Shown: positions 35,043-45,532 of the stretch, piece after piece
How the letters are laid out: the number at the start of each line of letters is the position of its first letter
Numbering within the stretch: the first letter of the stretch is position 1
DNA from: Janthinobacterium aquaticum
GTDB taxonomy: Bacteria > Pseudomonadota > Gammaproteobacteria > Burkholderiales > Burkholderiaceae_D
Direction: 5' to 3'
Assembly (NCBI RefSeq): GCF_009208565.1
Contig: NZ_WFLK01000006.1
Location: forward strand, 62,001-126,000
Length of the DNA: 64,000 nt
Position numbers and translations under genes: made by a program
The notes under the pieces: model-generated
What the model saw: the letters and a program-made list of their open reading frames with translations, nothing else
Databases searched by the model: none
What the model was told of the DNA's origin: nothing

Positions 35043-36719
35043 TTATTTCACCACCTCCATCAACACCCTCCCCTCCGACGCCGACGGCTGGCGCACCCGC
35101 AGCAGATGCGCCAGGGTCGGTGCGATATCGACCACTTCGGCATACTGGCCATAGCTGCCCGGCTTGATCCAGCGTGGGCCGTACACCATCAGCGGCACGT
35201 TGGTGTCATAGGTGTAGGGCGTGCCGTGCGAAGTGCCGCCCACGCCCTTGCCGAAGTACCAGGCCGGCTTGGTCACCACCATCAGGTCGCCCGACAGCTG
35301 GCGGTTCCAGGCGCGGCGCATCAAGAGGTCCATGCGGGTGGCCACCGCGCCCGCTTCCATCTGGGTACGCGTGTAGACCTGCGCCAGGCCGTCCTGCTGC
35401 AGCAGGAAGCGCGCAGCGGCGTCTTCCAGGTCGGCGCGCTTGACGCCCTGTTTGGCGGCCAGTTCGTAGTCGAGGTAGATATTGGGCAGCGACTGCGTCA
35501 TCACCAGCTTGTCGGCGCCAAAAGTGGCGGCCAGGTGCTGGTTGAGTTTTTTGACCAGCTCGGCGCCGTCGATGCGTTTGGCGGCAATGCCGCGCGCTTC
35601 CGAAAACTCGGGCACGTTGGCAAAGCCATGGTCGGCCGTCAGCACCACCAGCACATTGTCCATGCCGACCTTCTTATCGAGGTCCAGGAAGAAGCCGGCC
35701 AGCATGCGGTCCAGGCGCTGCAGATGGTCGTGCGACATTTTGCTTTCCGGGCCGTAGGCGTGGTTCACGTAATCGTGCGCCGACAGGCTCACGCCGAGTA
35801 TATCGGGCACGCCGCCGGCATTGCGACCCAGCTGCTCGCCGTCGATGGCGGCCTGCGCAAAGTCCAGCGTCAGCTGGTCGAGGAAGGGGCCGGACTTCAG
35901 GCGGCTGTAGTAATCGCCATCGAGGTTGCCGCTGTCGCTGTAATACGAGAACGGGAAGGTATTGCGCAGGCCCGGTTTGGCCGGCACCAGGTCGTCGCGC
36001 GCATCATGGGCGTAGGCGGCGTCGGCCAGCAGCGGCGTCCAGCTCTTGCCGTAGTAGCGATCCTGCGGCTTGCCGGCCTGGTAGCGCTGCACCCACTGCG
36101 GATGCTGCTGCATATAGTAGGTGCTGCTGGCAAAGTTGCCGGTTTTTTCCATATACATGTAGGCGGTGCCGGTCTTGCCCGCCAACAGAATGGCGCCGCG
36201 ATCCTTGCCCGACACGGTCACGACCTTGGCCTGGTTACCGGTGCTGTAGCGCAGCTCGTCGCCCAGCGTGCTCACGCGCAGTTTGGCCGGCGAGGTGCCA
36301 TCGTCCGGTTTGGTTTCTTCACCGATGTAATGAAAGTTGCCGTCTTCGGTGCAGTACACCGACTGCTTCGTGACAGGGTCGATCCAGTTATTGCCGATCA
36401 CGCCATGCTGATAAGGATAGGCGCCGGTCAGTACCGCCGAGTGGCCGATGGCAGTCACGGTAATGCCATGCGCCTGATGCGCATCGCTGAACCACGCGCC
36501 CTGCTCGAGCAGGCGGCGAAAGCCTCCCTGGCCGAACTGGTCGCGATAACGCGTGACCTGCTCCTGCGGCAGGCCGTCGACCACCAGCACCACCACCAGC
36601 TTGGGCTGGGCCGTCCTGGGGGCCACGGAGGCAGCATGCGCCGGCAAGGCCGCCAGCGCCAGCGCGAGAGAACAGAGAAGTGTACGGCAAGAAGCGTCAG
36701 GAAAAGTCATGTCTGTCAT
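35043..36719 (-). CDS. PafA-like alkaline phosphatase
   Basis: 558 residues with a signal peptide (cut near AHAAS). Active-site positions match PafA of Flavobacterium: metal ligand D48, nucleophile T89 in GITVTAIGHS, N110 in GVIGNNW, and K146xR148 in PAKLRVST. The spacings D-to-T (41) and T-to-N (21) equal those of PafA. Metal-binding HDYVNH and TADHGF follow. It is predicted to release phosphate from many monoesters in the periplasm and to be insensitive to phosphate inhibition. An alternative start is 36710. It lies 88 bp after the TonB receptor on the same strand. Confidence 0.9.
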   Translation of the reverse strand: MTDMTFPDASCRTLLCSLALALAALPAHAASVAPRTAQPKLVVVLVVDGLPQEQVTRYRDQFGQGGFRRLLEQGAWFSDAHQAHGITVTAIGHSAVLTGAYPYQHGVIGNNWIDPVTKQSVYCTEDGNFHYIGEETKPDDGTSPAKLRVSTLGDELRYSTGNQAKVVTVSGKDRGAILLAGKTGTAYMYMEKTGNFASSTYYMQQHPQWVQRYQAGKPQDRYYGKSWTPLLADAAYAHDARDDLVPAKPGLRNTFPFSYYSDSGNLDGDYYSRLKSGPFLDQLTLDFAQAAIDGEQLGRNAGGVPDILGVSLSAHDYVNHAYGPESKMSHDHLQRLDRMLAGFFLDLDKKVGMDNVLVVLTADHGFANVPEFSEARGIAAKRIDGAELVKKLNQHLAATFGADKLVMTQSLPNIYLDYELAAKQGVKRADLEDAAARFLLQQDGLAQVYTRTQMEAGAVATRMDLLMRRAWNRQLSGDLMVVTKPAWYFGKGVGGTSHGTPYTYDTNVPLMVYGPRWIKPGSYGQYAEVVDIAPTLAHLLRVRQPSASEGRVLMEVVK

Positions 36720-36807
36720 GGTAAGTAGTTGATCGGTATGCCGCTGGCAGGCAGCATACCGGACGCAGATGACAGAAGCATGACAAAAGCATGACAACGC
36801 CGGCAGA

Positions 36808-38955
36808 TCAGAAGTCGAACACCACCCTGGCAATGGCCGTGCGCGGGTCGCCCAGCGGCAGCACATTGGCGTTCAATACGCCTGCGTAGTACTGTTTGTC
36901 GAACAGGTTTTTCACGTTCAGGCTGACCCGGTAGCCGCGCCCCTGGTAGGCCAGGCTGGCGTCCGCCACGGTATAGCTGCCAACCGTATAGTTGACCGTC
37001 GGCGCCGTCTTTGGTGCTTCGTAGCGCGCGCCCAGCCCCGCCGTCCAGCCATCCATCACGCCGCCACGGAAGCGGTAGTTGGCCCACACATTGGCGCTCT
37101 GGCGCGGCGTATTGAGCAGGCGGCGCCCGACCGTGCCGCCATTGTCTTCGGTCACGCGCGCGTCGAGCAGCGTCAATGCACTTTGCACGCTCCAGCCATT
37201 GCGCAGGTCGGCGCTGATTTCTGCCTCGATACCGCGCGTGCGCTGTTCGCCCGTCTGTACCTGGGCGCTCGACAGGACGGCGATATGCGCCGGGTCGGGG
37301 TCGGCGGTGGTGACATTCTGGCGCGTCAGGTCATAGACCGCCACGGCGCCGTTGATGCGCCCGCCGGCAAACTGGAACTTGCTGCCGATTTCTGCCTGGC
37401 GGCCCTCTTCCGGCTTGAACTGCACGCCGAAAAAGTCGCTGCCGCTGACCGGCAAAAAGGAGGTGGCATAGCTGACGTAAGGGATGATGTTCGGCGTCAG
37501 TACATACGACAGCGCCGCATTGCCGGTGGTCGACGACGTATCATGGCGCTGCGTGATGCCGCTCAAGCCATTGTTCTCGCGGTTGCGCGCGCGGTCGTGG
37601 CGCACGGCCAGGTTCAGGCGCCACTGCTCGTTCAGCTTGATCTGGTCGCGCAGATACAGGCCCGTCGACGAGACCTTGGTGGTGGTCAGGCGGGTCACCG
37701 GCGGGCACACCACATTGGTGTTGTAGACCGGGTTAAAGACATTCAATGGCACGATGCGGCAGGCCTGGTTGGCGTTGCGCACCTGGTCGCTATTGAGGTC
37801 CAGGCCCAGCATCACATCATGCGCCATGCCGGCCAGTTCATAGGTGCGCGCAGCGTTGGTGTCGAGGCCGCGGTTATTGCCGTCGACATCCTGGATCTGC
37901 GCGGCGCGATTGAGCAGCACGTCGCCGGCCTGCATCGGGTTCAGGGTCACGAAGCGGCCATCCATGGCCATATCCTGCCAGCGGAAGTTCTGCGCCACGC
38001 GCCAGCCGTTGTCGAAACGATGGACCAGGCTGTAACCGATCTGCCCCTGGCGCGAATGATAGGGGCCGAAGCCCGGCTCGCCGTAATAGCGATCGCGCGG
38101 CAGGCTGCCGTTCCTGTTGGGCAGCAGATTGCCCTTGAGCGGCACGCCCTGGTTGCGCAGATATTCGCGCGTGGTGTAGGAAGTAAGGATGGTGAAATCG
38201 GTGTTGGCGCCGAAGTCCAGCGACAGCGATGGCGCGATATATTTGTTCTTGAAGTAAACCTGGTCGGTCTGATCGTCCGAGTACGACCACAGGCCATTGA
38301 CGCGAAATGCAGCCTTGCCGCTGTCGCTGATAGGCCGTCCCAGGTCGAATGTCGCCTGCTTGTAGCCGTAATTGCCTATCGCAAAGCCGGCCTGGTTGAA
38401 GCTTTCCGCGCGCGGGCGCTTGCTGACCATATTGACCATGCCGCCCGGCTGCACCAGGCCGAAGTTGATCGAAGCCGGCCCCTTGAGTATCTCGATCGAT
38501 TCGACGCCGAACACTTCCTGCGCCACGTAATTGGACTGGTTCAGCTTCAGGCCATCGACATAGATCGACTCGGAGGCGCGCTGGCCGCGAATGGAAAAGT
38601 CGTCCCAGCCACGCTTGCCCCAGCTGCCCGACGAGACGCCGGCCGAACTCTGGATCGCTTCATTGAGCGTGGTGACCTGGCGCGTATCGAGCAAGTCGCG
38701 CGTCAGCACCGAAATTGACTGCGCCGTCTCGAACAGCGAGAGATCGGACTTGGTGGTGCTGGCGCTGGCGCGGGTGGCGCCAAAGCCGGAGTTTTCCTCG
38801 CGGCTGCTGGCGACATGCACGGTTTGGATCGTGGTGGCGTCGGCCTCGATAGCGGCAGCTTCATCGGCAAAGGCGGGGCTGCATAACAGGGTAGAGGAAA
38901 GAGTCAGGCACAGCAGACGGGCGGCGGCAGGAACGGGACGGAGAGACAACAACAT
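36808..38955 (-). CDS. TonB-dependent siderophore receptor without STN domain
   Basis: 715 residues: signal peptide ending SPAFADE, plug domain (FETAQSISVLTRDLLDTRQVTTLNEAIQ, GVESIEILKGPASINFGLVQPGGMVNMVSKRP in family order) and a barrel ending RVVFDF with terminal Phe. AAGG precedes the ATG. A Fur box lies 14-35 bp upstream, so iron repression is expected. No sigma/anti-sigma pair is adjacent, and the lack of STN fits. Substrate probably a ferric siderophore. Confidence 0.93.
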   Translation of the reverse strand: MLLSLRPVPAAARLLCLTLSSTLLCSPAFADEAAAIEADATTIQTVHVASSREENSGFGATRASASTTKSDLSLFETAQSISVLTRDLLDTRQVTTLNEAIQSSAGVSSGSWGKRGWDDFSIRGQRASESIYVDGLKLNQSNYVAQEVFGVESIEILKGPASINFGLVQPGGMVNMVSKRPRAESFNQAGFAIGNYGYKQATFDLGRPISDSGKAAFRVNGLWSYSDDQTDQVYFKNKYIAPSLSLDFGANTDFTILTSYTTREYLRNQGVPLKGNLLPNRNGSLPRDRYYGEPGFGPYHSRQGQIGYSLVHRFDNGWRVAQNFRWQDMAMDGRFVTLNPMQAGDVLLNRAAQIQDVDGNNRGLDTNAARTYELAGMAHDVMLGLDLNSDQVRNANQACRIVPLNVFNPVYNTNVVCPPVTRLTTTKVSSTGLYLRDQIKLNEQWRLNLAVRHDRARNRENNGLSGITQRHDTSSTTGNAALSYVLTPNIIPYVSYATSFLPVSGSDFFGVQFKPEEGRQAEIGSKFQFAGGRINGAVAVYDLTRQNVTTADPDPAHIAVLSSAQVQTGEQRTRGIEAEISADLRNGWSVQSALTLLDARVTEDNGGTVGRRLLNTPRQSANVWANYRFRGGVMDGWTAGLGARYEAPKTAPTVNYTVGSYTVADASLAYQGRGYRVSLNVKNLFDKQYYAGVLNANVLPLGDPRTAIARVVFDF

Positions 38956-38968
38956 GGGATCCTTAATT

Positions 38969-38990
38969 GCGAATGATTCTTATTATTATA
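38969..38990 (-). promoter_or_regulatory. Fur box upstream of the TonB receptor
   Basis: The minus strand reads ATAATAATAAGAATCATTCGC, matching the GATAATGATAATCATTATC consensus at most positions. Confidence 0.75.
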
Positions 38991-39073
38991 TGTAAATCCG
39001 TGCAAAGATGTTACTGCTTAACTGTGGAAACTGATCTTTTTTTGTTTTTTACGTGTTATTGCTTATGCGGTGG

Positions 39074-39107
39074 GCGTAAAAAAACCCCAGTGCGGAAACT
39101 GGGGTTT
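39074..39107 (-). terminator. Terminator of apbC
   Basis: Stem AAACCCCAGT (39082-39091) / ACTGGGGTTT (39098-39107), loop six bases, followed on the minus strand by a T run. Confidence 0.88.
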
Positions 39108-39128
39108 GCTGAGGGGGAGATATCGAGA

Positions 39129-39165
39129 TGTTGTCGGGTTACGCTGCGCTAACCCGACCTACCCG
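39129..39165. repeat. REP-like element, diverged copy
   Basis: Arms GTCGGGTTA / TAACCCGAC (a coordinated A-to-G and T-to-C change from the family sequence). The right-hand edge CCGACCTAC is tandemly repeated. It lies between apbC and its terminator. Confidence 0.8.
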
Positions 39166-39179
39166 ACCTACCGACCTGA

Positions 39180-40268
39180 TCAGTCGTTCTTGACGACGAT
39201 GGTCGGGAACTTGCTGGTCATATCCTTGGCCTTTTCCGCCACCTTGATGGCGATGGTGCGGGCGATCTGCTTGTAGATCACGGCAACCGGGCCATCGGGT
39301 TCAGCCACCACGGTCGGCGAGCCGGAATCGGTCTGCTGGCGGATCGCCATGGTCAGCGGCAAGGCGCCCAGGAATTCGACGCCGAAGTCGGCACACATTT
39401 TCGCACCGCCGCCGGCGCCGAAAATTTCTTCGGCGTGGCCGCAGTTCGAACAAATATGGGTGCTCATGTTTTCCACCACGCCCAGGATCGGAATACCGAC
39501 CTTTTCAAACATTTTCAGGCCCTTGCGCGCGTCGAGCAGCGCGATGTCCTGCGGGGTGGTGACGATCACGGCACCGGTCACCGGCACTTTTTGCGACAGC
39601 GTCAGTTGGATGTCGCCGGTGCCTGGCGGCATGTCGACGATCAGGTAGTCGAGGTCGCGCCAGTTGGTCTGGTCAAGCAATTGCTGCAGCGCCTGGGTGA
39701 CCATCGGGCCGCGCCAGACCATCGGCTCGTCCGGATCGATCATGAAGCCAATCGACGACACCTGCAGGCCGTGGTTTTCCATCGGCTCCATGCTCTTGCC
39801 GTCCAGCGTTTTCGGCTGGCCGCTAATGCCCAGCATCATCGGCTGCGACGGGCCGTAGATATCGGCGTCGAGCATGCCGACGGTGGCGCCTTCGGCGGCC
39901 AATGCCAGCGCCAGATTGACGGCGGTGGTCGATTTGCCCACGCCGCCCTTGCCGGAAGCGACAGCAATAATGTTCTTCACATTGCTCATCGGTTTCAGGC
40001 CGCGCTGCACCGTGTGCGAGATGATCTTCGACGACACACCCACGCTAACATTGCCCACGCCAGGCAAGGCGCGCAGGGCCGTCAGCACGGCTTTACGGAT
40101 CAGGTCGATCTGGCTTTTGGCGGGATAGCCAAGCTCGATATCGAGCGAGATATCATTGCCGTCCACCTTGAGGTTTTTGACAGTCTTGCTCGATACAAAA
40201 TCTTTCTGGGTATTGGGGTCGATGACTTGCGACAGTGCCGCTTTGACGTCTTCTACAGTGATGCTCAT
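39180..40268 (-). CDS. apbC: Iron-sulfur cluster carrier ApbC/Mrp
   Basis: 362 residues from the ATG at 40268 with GGAG upstream. N-terminal MIP18-like domain (VKAALSQVIDPNTQKDFV), then a deviant Walker A GKGGVGKS at 106-113, VDMPPGTGD, and a C-terminal CSNC that bridges a 4Fe-4S cluster in the dimer. It transfers clusters to apoproteins. It is divergent from metG, as in E. coli (mrp/metG). Confidence 0.94.
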   Translation of the reverse strand: MSITVEDVKAALSQVIDPNTQKDFVSSKTVKNLKVDGNDISLDIELGYPAKSQIDLIRKAVLTALRALPGVGNVSVGVSSKIISHTVQRGLKPMSNVKNIIAVASGKGGVGKSTTAVNLALALAAEGATVGMLDADIYGPSQPMMLGISGQPKTLDGKSMEPMENHGLQVSSIGFMIDPDEPMVWRGPMVTQALQQLLDQTNWRDLDYLIVDMPPGTGDIQLTLSQKVPVTGAVIVTTPQDIALLDARKGLKMFEKVGIPILGVVENMSTHICSNCGHAEEIFGAGGGAKMCADFGVEFLGALPLTMAIRQQTDSGSPTVVAEPDGPVAVIYKQIARTIAIKVAEKAKDMTSKFPTIVVKND

Positions 40269-40414
40269 GACATTCTCCATGTGTAATGCCCGAAGTCTAG
40301 CGCATATTTGCCGGCCGCGATGCGGCTGCAGGCAAGCCTTATGCGCCGGCCATCTGCTCTTATGTCGTTTCCGCTGGTAAAATGGCTGTTTCTCTAACCA
40401 AAAGTGCATCAATC

Positions 40415-42583
40415 ATGACTCGCAAGCTGTTCGTCACCACTGCCCTGCCTTACGCAAACGCCGCTTTTCACATTGGCCACATCATGGAATATATCCAGGC
40501 CGATATCTGGGTCCGGTACCAGCGAATGCAACGCGATGGCGACGCTGCGCGTGAAGTGCACTTTGTGGGCGCCGACGATACGCACGGCACGCCGATCATG
40601 ATTGCCGCCGAAAAAGAAGGCATCACGCCGCAGCAGTTCGTGGCCAATATCGCCGCCGGCCGCGCACAATATCTCGATGGCTTTCATATCGCTTTTGATA
40701 ACTGGTACTCGACCGATTCGCCGGAAAACGTCGACCTGTCGCAATCGATCTACCGCAAGCTGCGCGATACCGGGCTGATCGTCACCAAGACCGTTGACCG
40801 TTTCTACGACCCGGTCAAGGGCATGTTCCTGGCCGACCGCAATATCAAGGGAGAATGCCCTAAATGCGGCGCCAAGAACCAGTATGGCGACAACTGCGAA
40901 GTATGCGGTGCGGCCTACCAGCCAACCGACCTGGTCAATCCGTTCTCGGTCTTTACCAACGCCACGCCGGTGATGAAGCCGTCCGAACAGTATTTCTTCA
41001 AGCTGTCGGACCCGCGCTGCTTCGAGTTTCTGAAAGCCTGGCTCAACACGCCTGGCCGTTTGCAGCCGGAAATGGTCAACAAGGTCAGCGAATGGCTGGG
41101 TGAAGCCGGTGAAAAGCTGGCCGACTGGGATATCTCGCGCGATGCGCCCTACTTCGGCATCCCGATTCCCGACGCACCGGGCAAGTTCTTCTATGTATGG
41201 ATGGACGCGCCGGTCGGCTATCTGGCCAGCTTGAAAAACTACTGCGACAAGCACGGCATCGACTTTGACGCTTTCCTCAACGATCCGTCGACCGAACAGA
41301 TCCACTTTATCGGCAAAGATATTGTGTCGTTCCACCTGCTGTTCTGGCCTGCGATGCTCAAATTTGCCGGCCACCCGGTGATCGACAAGCTGAAAGTCAA
41401 CGTACACGGCTTCCTGACGGTCAATAACGAAAAAATGTCGAAGTCGCGCGGCACCGGCATCTCGCCGCTGCGCTACCTGGACCTGGGCATGAACCCGGAA
41501 TGGCTGCGCTATTACATCGCCTTCAAGCTCAATTCCAAGGTGGAAGACCTGGACTTCAACGGCGACGACTTCGTGGCCCGCGTCAACAGCGATTTGATCG
41601 GCAAATACGTTAATATCGCCAGCCGCTGCGCCGGCTTTATCGCCAAGCGCTTCGATGGCAAGCTGGCCGACAGCCTGTCGGAACACTCGCAGTCGTGGAT
41701 TGCGCGCGCGCTGACGCACGAACACAATGGCGTGGTCATCGAGCGCCAGGACAGCATCGCCCAGCACTTCGAGAACCGCGAGTTCGGCAAGGCGCTGCGC
41801 GAAATCATGGAAATTGCCGACATTACCAACCAGTATGTCGATGAAAACAAGCCTTGGATACTGGCTAAGGACGCCGAAAAAACCGCCGAGCTGCATGACG
41901 TCTGCACCACGGCGCTGATCCTGTTCCGTCAGCTGACCATCCTGCTCTCGCCAGTGCTGCCGGGCGTGGCCGCCAATGTGGCGACCTTCCTTAACGACGA
42001 AGCCTACACCTGGGCCGACACGCAGGTGTTTGGCGACGCCGTCTCGCAGCGCATGCTGGGCCGCACCATCGGCGCTTACAGCCACCTGATGACGCGCATG
42101 GATGCCAAGATGATCGAAGCGCTGTTCGATGCGCCGCAAGCTGCCGTGGCAGCCCCGGCAGCAGAGGCAGCCAACGACGCCAAGCCGGCAGCGCCGGCCC
42201 TGACAGCCAGCACGCCGGCTTCAGCCATCGAGGAACTGGCGCCGGAAATCAAGATCGACGACTTTTTGAAAGTCGACCTGCGGATTGCAAAAATCGTCAA
42301 CTGCGAACTGGTCGATGGCTCCGACAAGCTGCTGCGCCTGACGCTGGACGCCGGCGAAGGCCGCCTGCGCAATGTGTTCTCGGGCATCCGCTCGGCTTAC
42401 AAGCCGGAAGAGCTGGTCGGCAAGCTGACCGTGCTGGTGGCCAATCTGGCGCCGCGCAAGATGAAGTTTGGCGTCTCCGAAGGCATGGTGATGGCAGCCT
42501 CGGCTGCGGACGAGAAAGCCAACCCGGGCATCTACATTCTCAACCCATGGCCAGGCGCGGAACCTGGCATGCGCATCCGTTAA
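40415..42583 (+). CDS. metG: Methionyl-tRNA synthetase
   Basis: 722 residues from the ATG at 40415. HIGH at 19-22, a zinc finger with C148PKC151 and a second CEVC pair, and KMSKS at 340-344. The C-terminal 110 residues after an Ala/Pro linker form the tRNA-binding OB domain ([15 protein letters not shown]). It charges both elongator and initiator tRNA-Met. Full length for the long, dimeric form. Confidence 0.96.
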   Translation: MTRKLFVTTALPYANAAFHIGHIMEYIQADIWVRYQRMQRDGDAAREVHFVGADDTHGTPIMIAAEKEGITPQQFVANIAAGRAQYLDGFHIAFDNWYSTDSPENVDLSQSIYRKLRDTGLIVTKTVDRFYDPVKGMFLADRNIKGECPKCGAKNQYGDNCEVCGAAYQPTDLVNPFSVFTNATPVMKPSEQYFFKLSDPRCFEFLKAWLNTPGRLQPEMVNKVSEWLGEAGEKLADWDISRDAPYFGIPIPDAPGKFFYVWMDAPVGYLASLKNYCDKHGIDFDAFLNDPSTEQIHFIGKDIVSFHLLFWPAMLKFAGHPVIDKLKVNVHGFLTVNNEKMSKSRGTGISPLRYLDLGMNPEWLRYYIAFKLNSKVEDLDFNGDDFVARVNSDLIGKYVNIASRCAGFIAKRFDGKLADSLSEHSQSWIARALTHEHNGVVIERQDSIAQHFENREFGKALREIMEIADITNQYVDENKPWILAKDAEKTAELHDVCTTALILFRQLTILLSPVLPGVAANVATFLNDEAYTWADTQVFGDAVSQRMLGRTIGAYSHLMTRMDAKMIEALFDAPQAAVAAPAAEAANDAKPAAPALTASTPASAIEELAPEIKIDDFLKVDLRIAKIVNCELVDGSDKLLRLTLDAGEGRLRNVFSGIRSAYKPEELVGKLTVLVANLAPRKMKFGVSEGMVMAASAADEKANPGIYILNPWPGAEPGMRIR

Positions 42584-42592
42584 GGAGCGATG

Positions 42593-43072
42593 ATGCAGAT
42601 CGTGGTGCGCGAAGCGGTGCTGGACGATTGCACCCTGATCGCCGACATGACCCGCGCCGCCTGGGCTGGCAAGGTAGCGGCCAGCTCCAGCGGCCACCGC
42701 GAAACGGCCGAGCAGGTGGCGCAGCAGCTGCGCCACGGCGGCGCCTTCGTGCTGCTGATCGACGAGGCGCCAGCCGGTTCGCTGCGCTGGACCCCGCTCG
42801 ACAGCGATCCTGCCGTGTGGGAAATCTCGCGCATGGGCGTGCTGCCGGCCTGGCGCGGCCAGCACTGTTCGCAGCATCTGCTCGAAGCGGTGATCCACCA
42901 CGCACTGGCCTGCCAGGCCGAAGAGTTGCGCCTGGCCGTGCGCGCCGACCAAGGCAAGCTGATCGATTTTTACGCCGCTTTCGGCTTTGAACTGGCCGAA
43001 GAGCTCGATTATTCGCACGCCAATCCGGCGGAACCGGCACCATCGGTGATGCGGCGTTTGCTGCGCTACTGA
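42593..43072 (+). CDS. GNAT-family N-acetyltransferase
   Basis: 159 residues; the second of two adjacent ATG codons is chosen because GGAG then sits five bases upstream. The GNAT fold is visible: a V-I/A-x-M acceptor start, EISRMGVLPAWRGQHCSQHLLEAV (acetyl-CoA loop, pattern RxxG pattern degraded to RGQHCS) and DFYAAFGF near the end. Substrate unknown. It begins nine bases after metG and is probably in the same transcript. Confidence 0.85.
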   Translation: MQIVVREAVLDDCTLIADMTRAAWAGKVAASSSGHRETAEQVAQQLRHGGAFVLLIDEAPAGSLRWTPLDSDPAVWEISRMGVLPAWRGQHCSQHLLEAVIHHALACQAEELRLAVRADQGKLIDFYAAFGFELAEELDYSHANPAEPAPSVMRRLLRY

Positions 43073-43191
43073 CGGCATCCACAGATTTATTGCTTATTTC
43101 CCACAATTTCCCGGTCGACAGGCAGAGAAAGTAACGCCTTGCCCTGTCGGCGCGGTAAAATGTGGCCTGCTGACCTTACTGAAAAGCCACT

Positions 43192-43401
43192 ATGAAAATG
43201 CCTGCAAAACACATGAACTATGTTTCGGACCATACTCAGTTCATCAACGAACTGAAGGCCAAGAATCCTGCCATCGAAGAAGGCCAGCGCGCCGGCCGCG
43301 CCCTGCTGTGGGACAAGCCGCCAGTGAGCCTCGATGAGCAGCAGCGCCAGATGGCCTCGGCCATCAAGCAACAGGCTTACGTCTACCAGAACAAGAACTG
43401 A
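43192..43401 (+). CDS. DUF3460 family protein
   Basis: 69 residues of the betaproteobacterial DUF3460 family: YVSDHTQFINELKAKNP followed by GQRAGRALLWDK. Function unknown; cytoplasmic, charged and helical. It lies 17 bp upstream of scpA, an association expected to be an operon. Confidence 0.88.
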   Translation: MKMPAKHMNYVSDHTQFINELKAKNPAIEEGQRAGRALLWDKPPVSLDEQQRQMASAIKQQAYVYQNKN

Positions 43402-43418
43402 TTGCCCGGACCGGTACG

Positions 43419-44321
43419 ATGTTGCCTGAAGAGCCGGCGCTCGCCGCAGGCGAGGCCGTAGTCGGATCTGCAGGCGGGACCGAACCCGCCGCAGCAGGCA
43501 ACACGGCTACCGTTGAGGCCGCACCAAAGGCCGATCCGCTAGAGCAGTCGATAGCGCGCCTGTACGGCGAGCCGCTGCTGCGCATGCCGACGGATCTGTA
43601 TATTCCACCGGATGCGCTGGAAATCTTCCTGGAAGCGTTTGAAGGTCCGCTCGACTTGCTGCTCTATCTGATCCGCAAGCAGAACTTCAATATTCTCGAT
43701 ATTCCGATGGCGCAGGTGACCCTGCAATACCTGAAGTATGTCGACCAGATCCGCGTCAGCAATCTGGAACTGGCGGCCGAATACCTGCTGATGGCGGCCA
43801 TGCTGATCGAGATCAAGTCGCGCATGCTGCTGCCTTCGCGCAAGAGCGATGTCGAGGAAGATGGCGGCGACCCGCGCGCCGAACTGGTGCGCCGCCTGCT
43901 CGAATACGAGCAGATCAAGCTGGCTGCCTACGACCTCAACACCATCCCGCAGTTCGAGCGCGACTTCGTGCGCACCCAGATCTTTATCGAGCAAAGCCTG
44001 ACGCCAACTTGGCCCGAGGTCGATGCCGTCGACCTGCAGCAGGCCTGGCTCGACCTGCTCAAGCGCGCCAAGCTGACCCAGCATCACCGCATCAGCCGCC
44101 AGGAGCTGTCGGTGCGCGAACACATGACCAGCATCCTGCGCCATTTGCAAAGCGCGCGCTTTGTCGAGTTTGGCGACCTGTTCGACCTGGCCGGCGGCGT
44201 GCCGGTACTGGTGGTCAACTTTGTCGCGCTGCTGGAGCTGGCCAAGGAAACGCTGATTGAAATTACCCAGGCCGAACCATTTGCCCCCATCTACGTCCGG
44301 CTGGCCTATTCGCCGGCCTGA
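43419..44321 (+). CDS. scpA: Segregation and condensation protein A
   Basis: 300 residues. The ScpA/kleisin pattern is clear: EAFEGPLDLLLYLIRKQNFNILDIPMAQV near residue 70, LELAAEYLLMAAMLIEIKSRMLLP, and a C-terminal winged helix. It bridges the SMC dimer for chromosome segregation. About 60 residues precede the core, longer than usual and Ala/Glu/Pro-rich, so the real start may be downstream. No scpB is next to it. Confidence 0.92.
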   Translation: MLPEEPALAAGEAVVGSAGGTEPAAAGNTATVEAAPKADPLEQSIARLYGEPLLRMPTDLYIPPDALEIFLEAFEGPLDLLLYLIRKQNFNILDIPMAQVTLQYLKYVDQIRVSNLELAAEYLLMAAMLIEIKSRMLLPSRKSDVEEDGGDPRAELVRRLLEYEQIKLAAYDLNTIPQFERDFVRTQIFIEQSLTPTWPEVDAVDLQQAWLDLLKRAKLTQHHRISRQELSVREHMTSILRHLQSARFVEFGDLFDLAGGVPVLVVNFVALLELAKETLIEITQAEPFAPIYVRLAYSPA

Positions 44322-44365
44322 CACCCTCTCCCTTTGTCACTGACCACCGTACAACGGGGTTTTAG

Positions 44366-45217
<852 letters not shown>

Positions 45218-45532
45218 CAGGGCGCGGTGTTGTCGGATTACGGCCACCGATTTCCGGCGTCAAACCCGTCCCATTGCTATTGCCCATTGCATAGGACGGT
45301 AGGTCGGATTAGGCCCTTCGGGCCGTAATCCGACAACACTGTTGACGCTTGAGGGCGTTGCCACGGCCGCGGGTATTGTCGGATTACGCGCGCAGCGCTA
45401 ATCCGACCTACGCCGGGCTCATCTCCCCTCATTGTTATGCCCCATTGCACAGTGATACCAGCGCCGCCGTCTTTATCGCCCCGCCGATAAAGACGACAAT
45501 AAGCCCTTATCCACACGCAAACGGGAGTATCC
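45218..45532. other. 315-bp intergenic region
   Basis: No gene found. It contains a half REP-like unit (45228-45245), an inverted REP-like pair (45299-45411) and about 120 bp before the SDR start with no recognisable promoter. Confidence 0.7.
45299..45411. repeat. Inverted pair of REP-like elements after panC
   Basis: Unit 1 at 45299-45334 (inner GGCCC-TTC-GGGCC), unit 2 at 45378-45411 (inner GCGC-GCA-GCGC). A lone half unit TGTTGTCGGATTACGGCC lies upstream at 45228-45245. Confidence 0.9.

Noticed and set aside
35106..36728. A 540-codon plus-strand frame opposite the PafA-like phosphatase, and similar long antisense frames opposite cheA, metG and kynU
   Set aside because: Each lies over a well-identified enzyme on the other strand; these are GC-skew shadows.
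40269..40414. Methionine-responsive riboswitch upstream of metG
   Set aside because: The 146-bp gap shared with apbC shows no conserved SAM-riboswitch-like stems.
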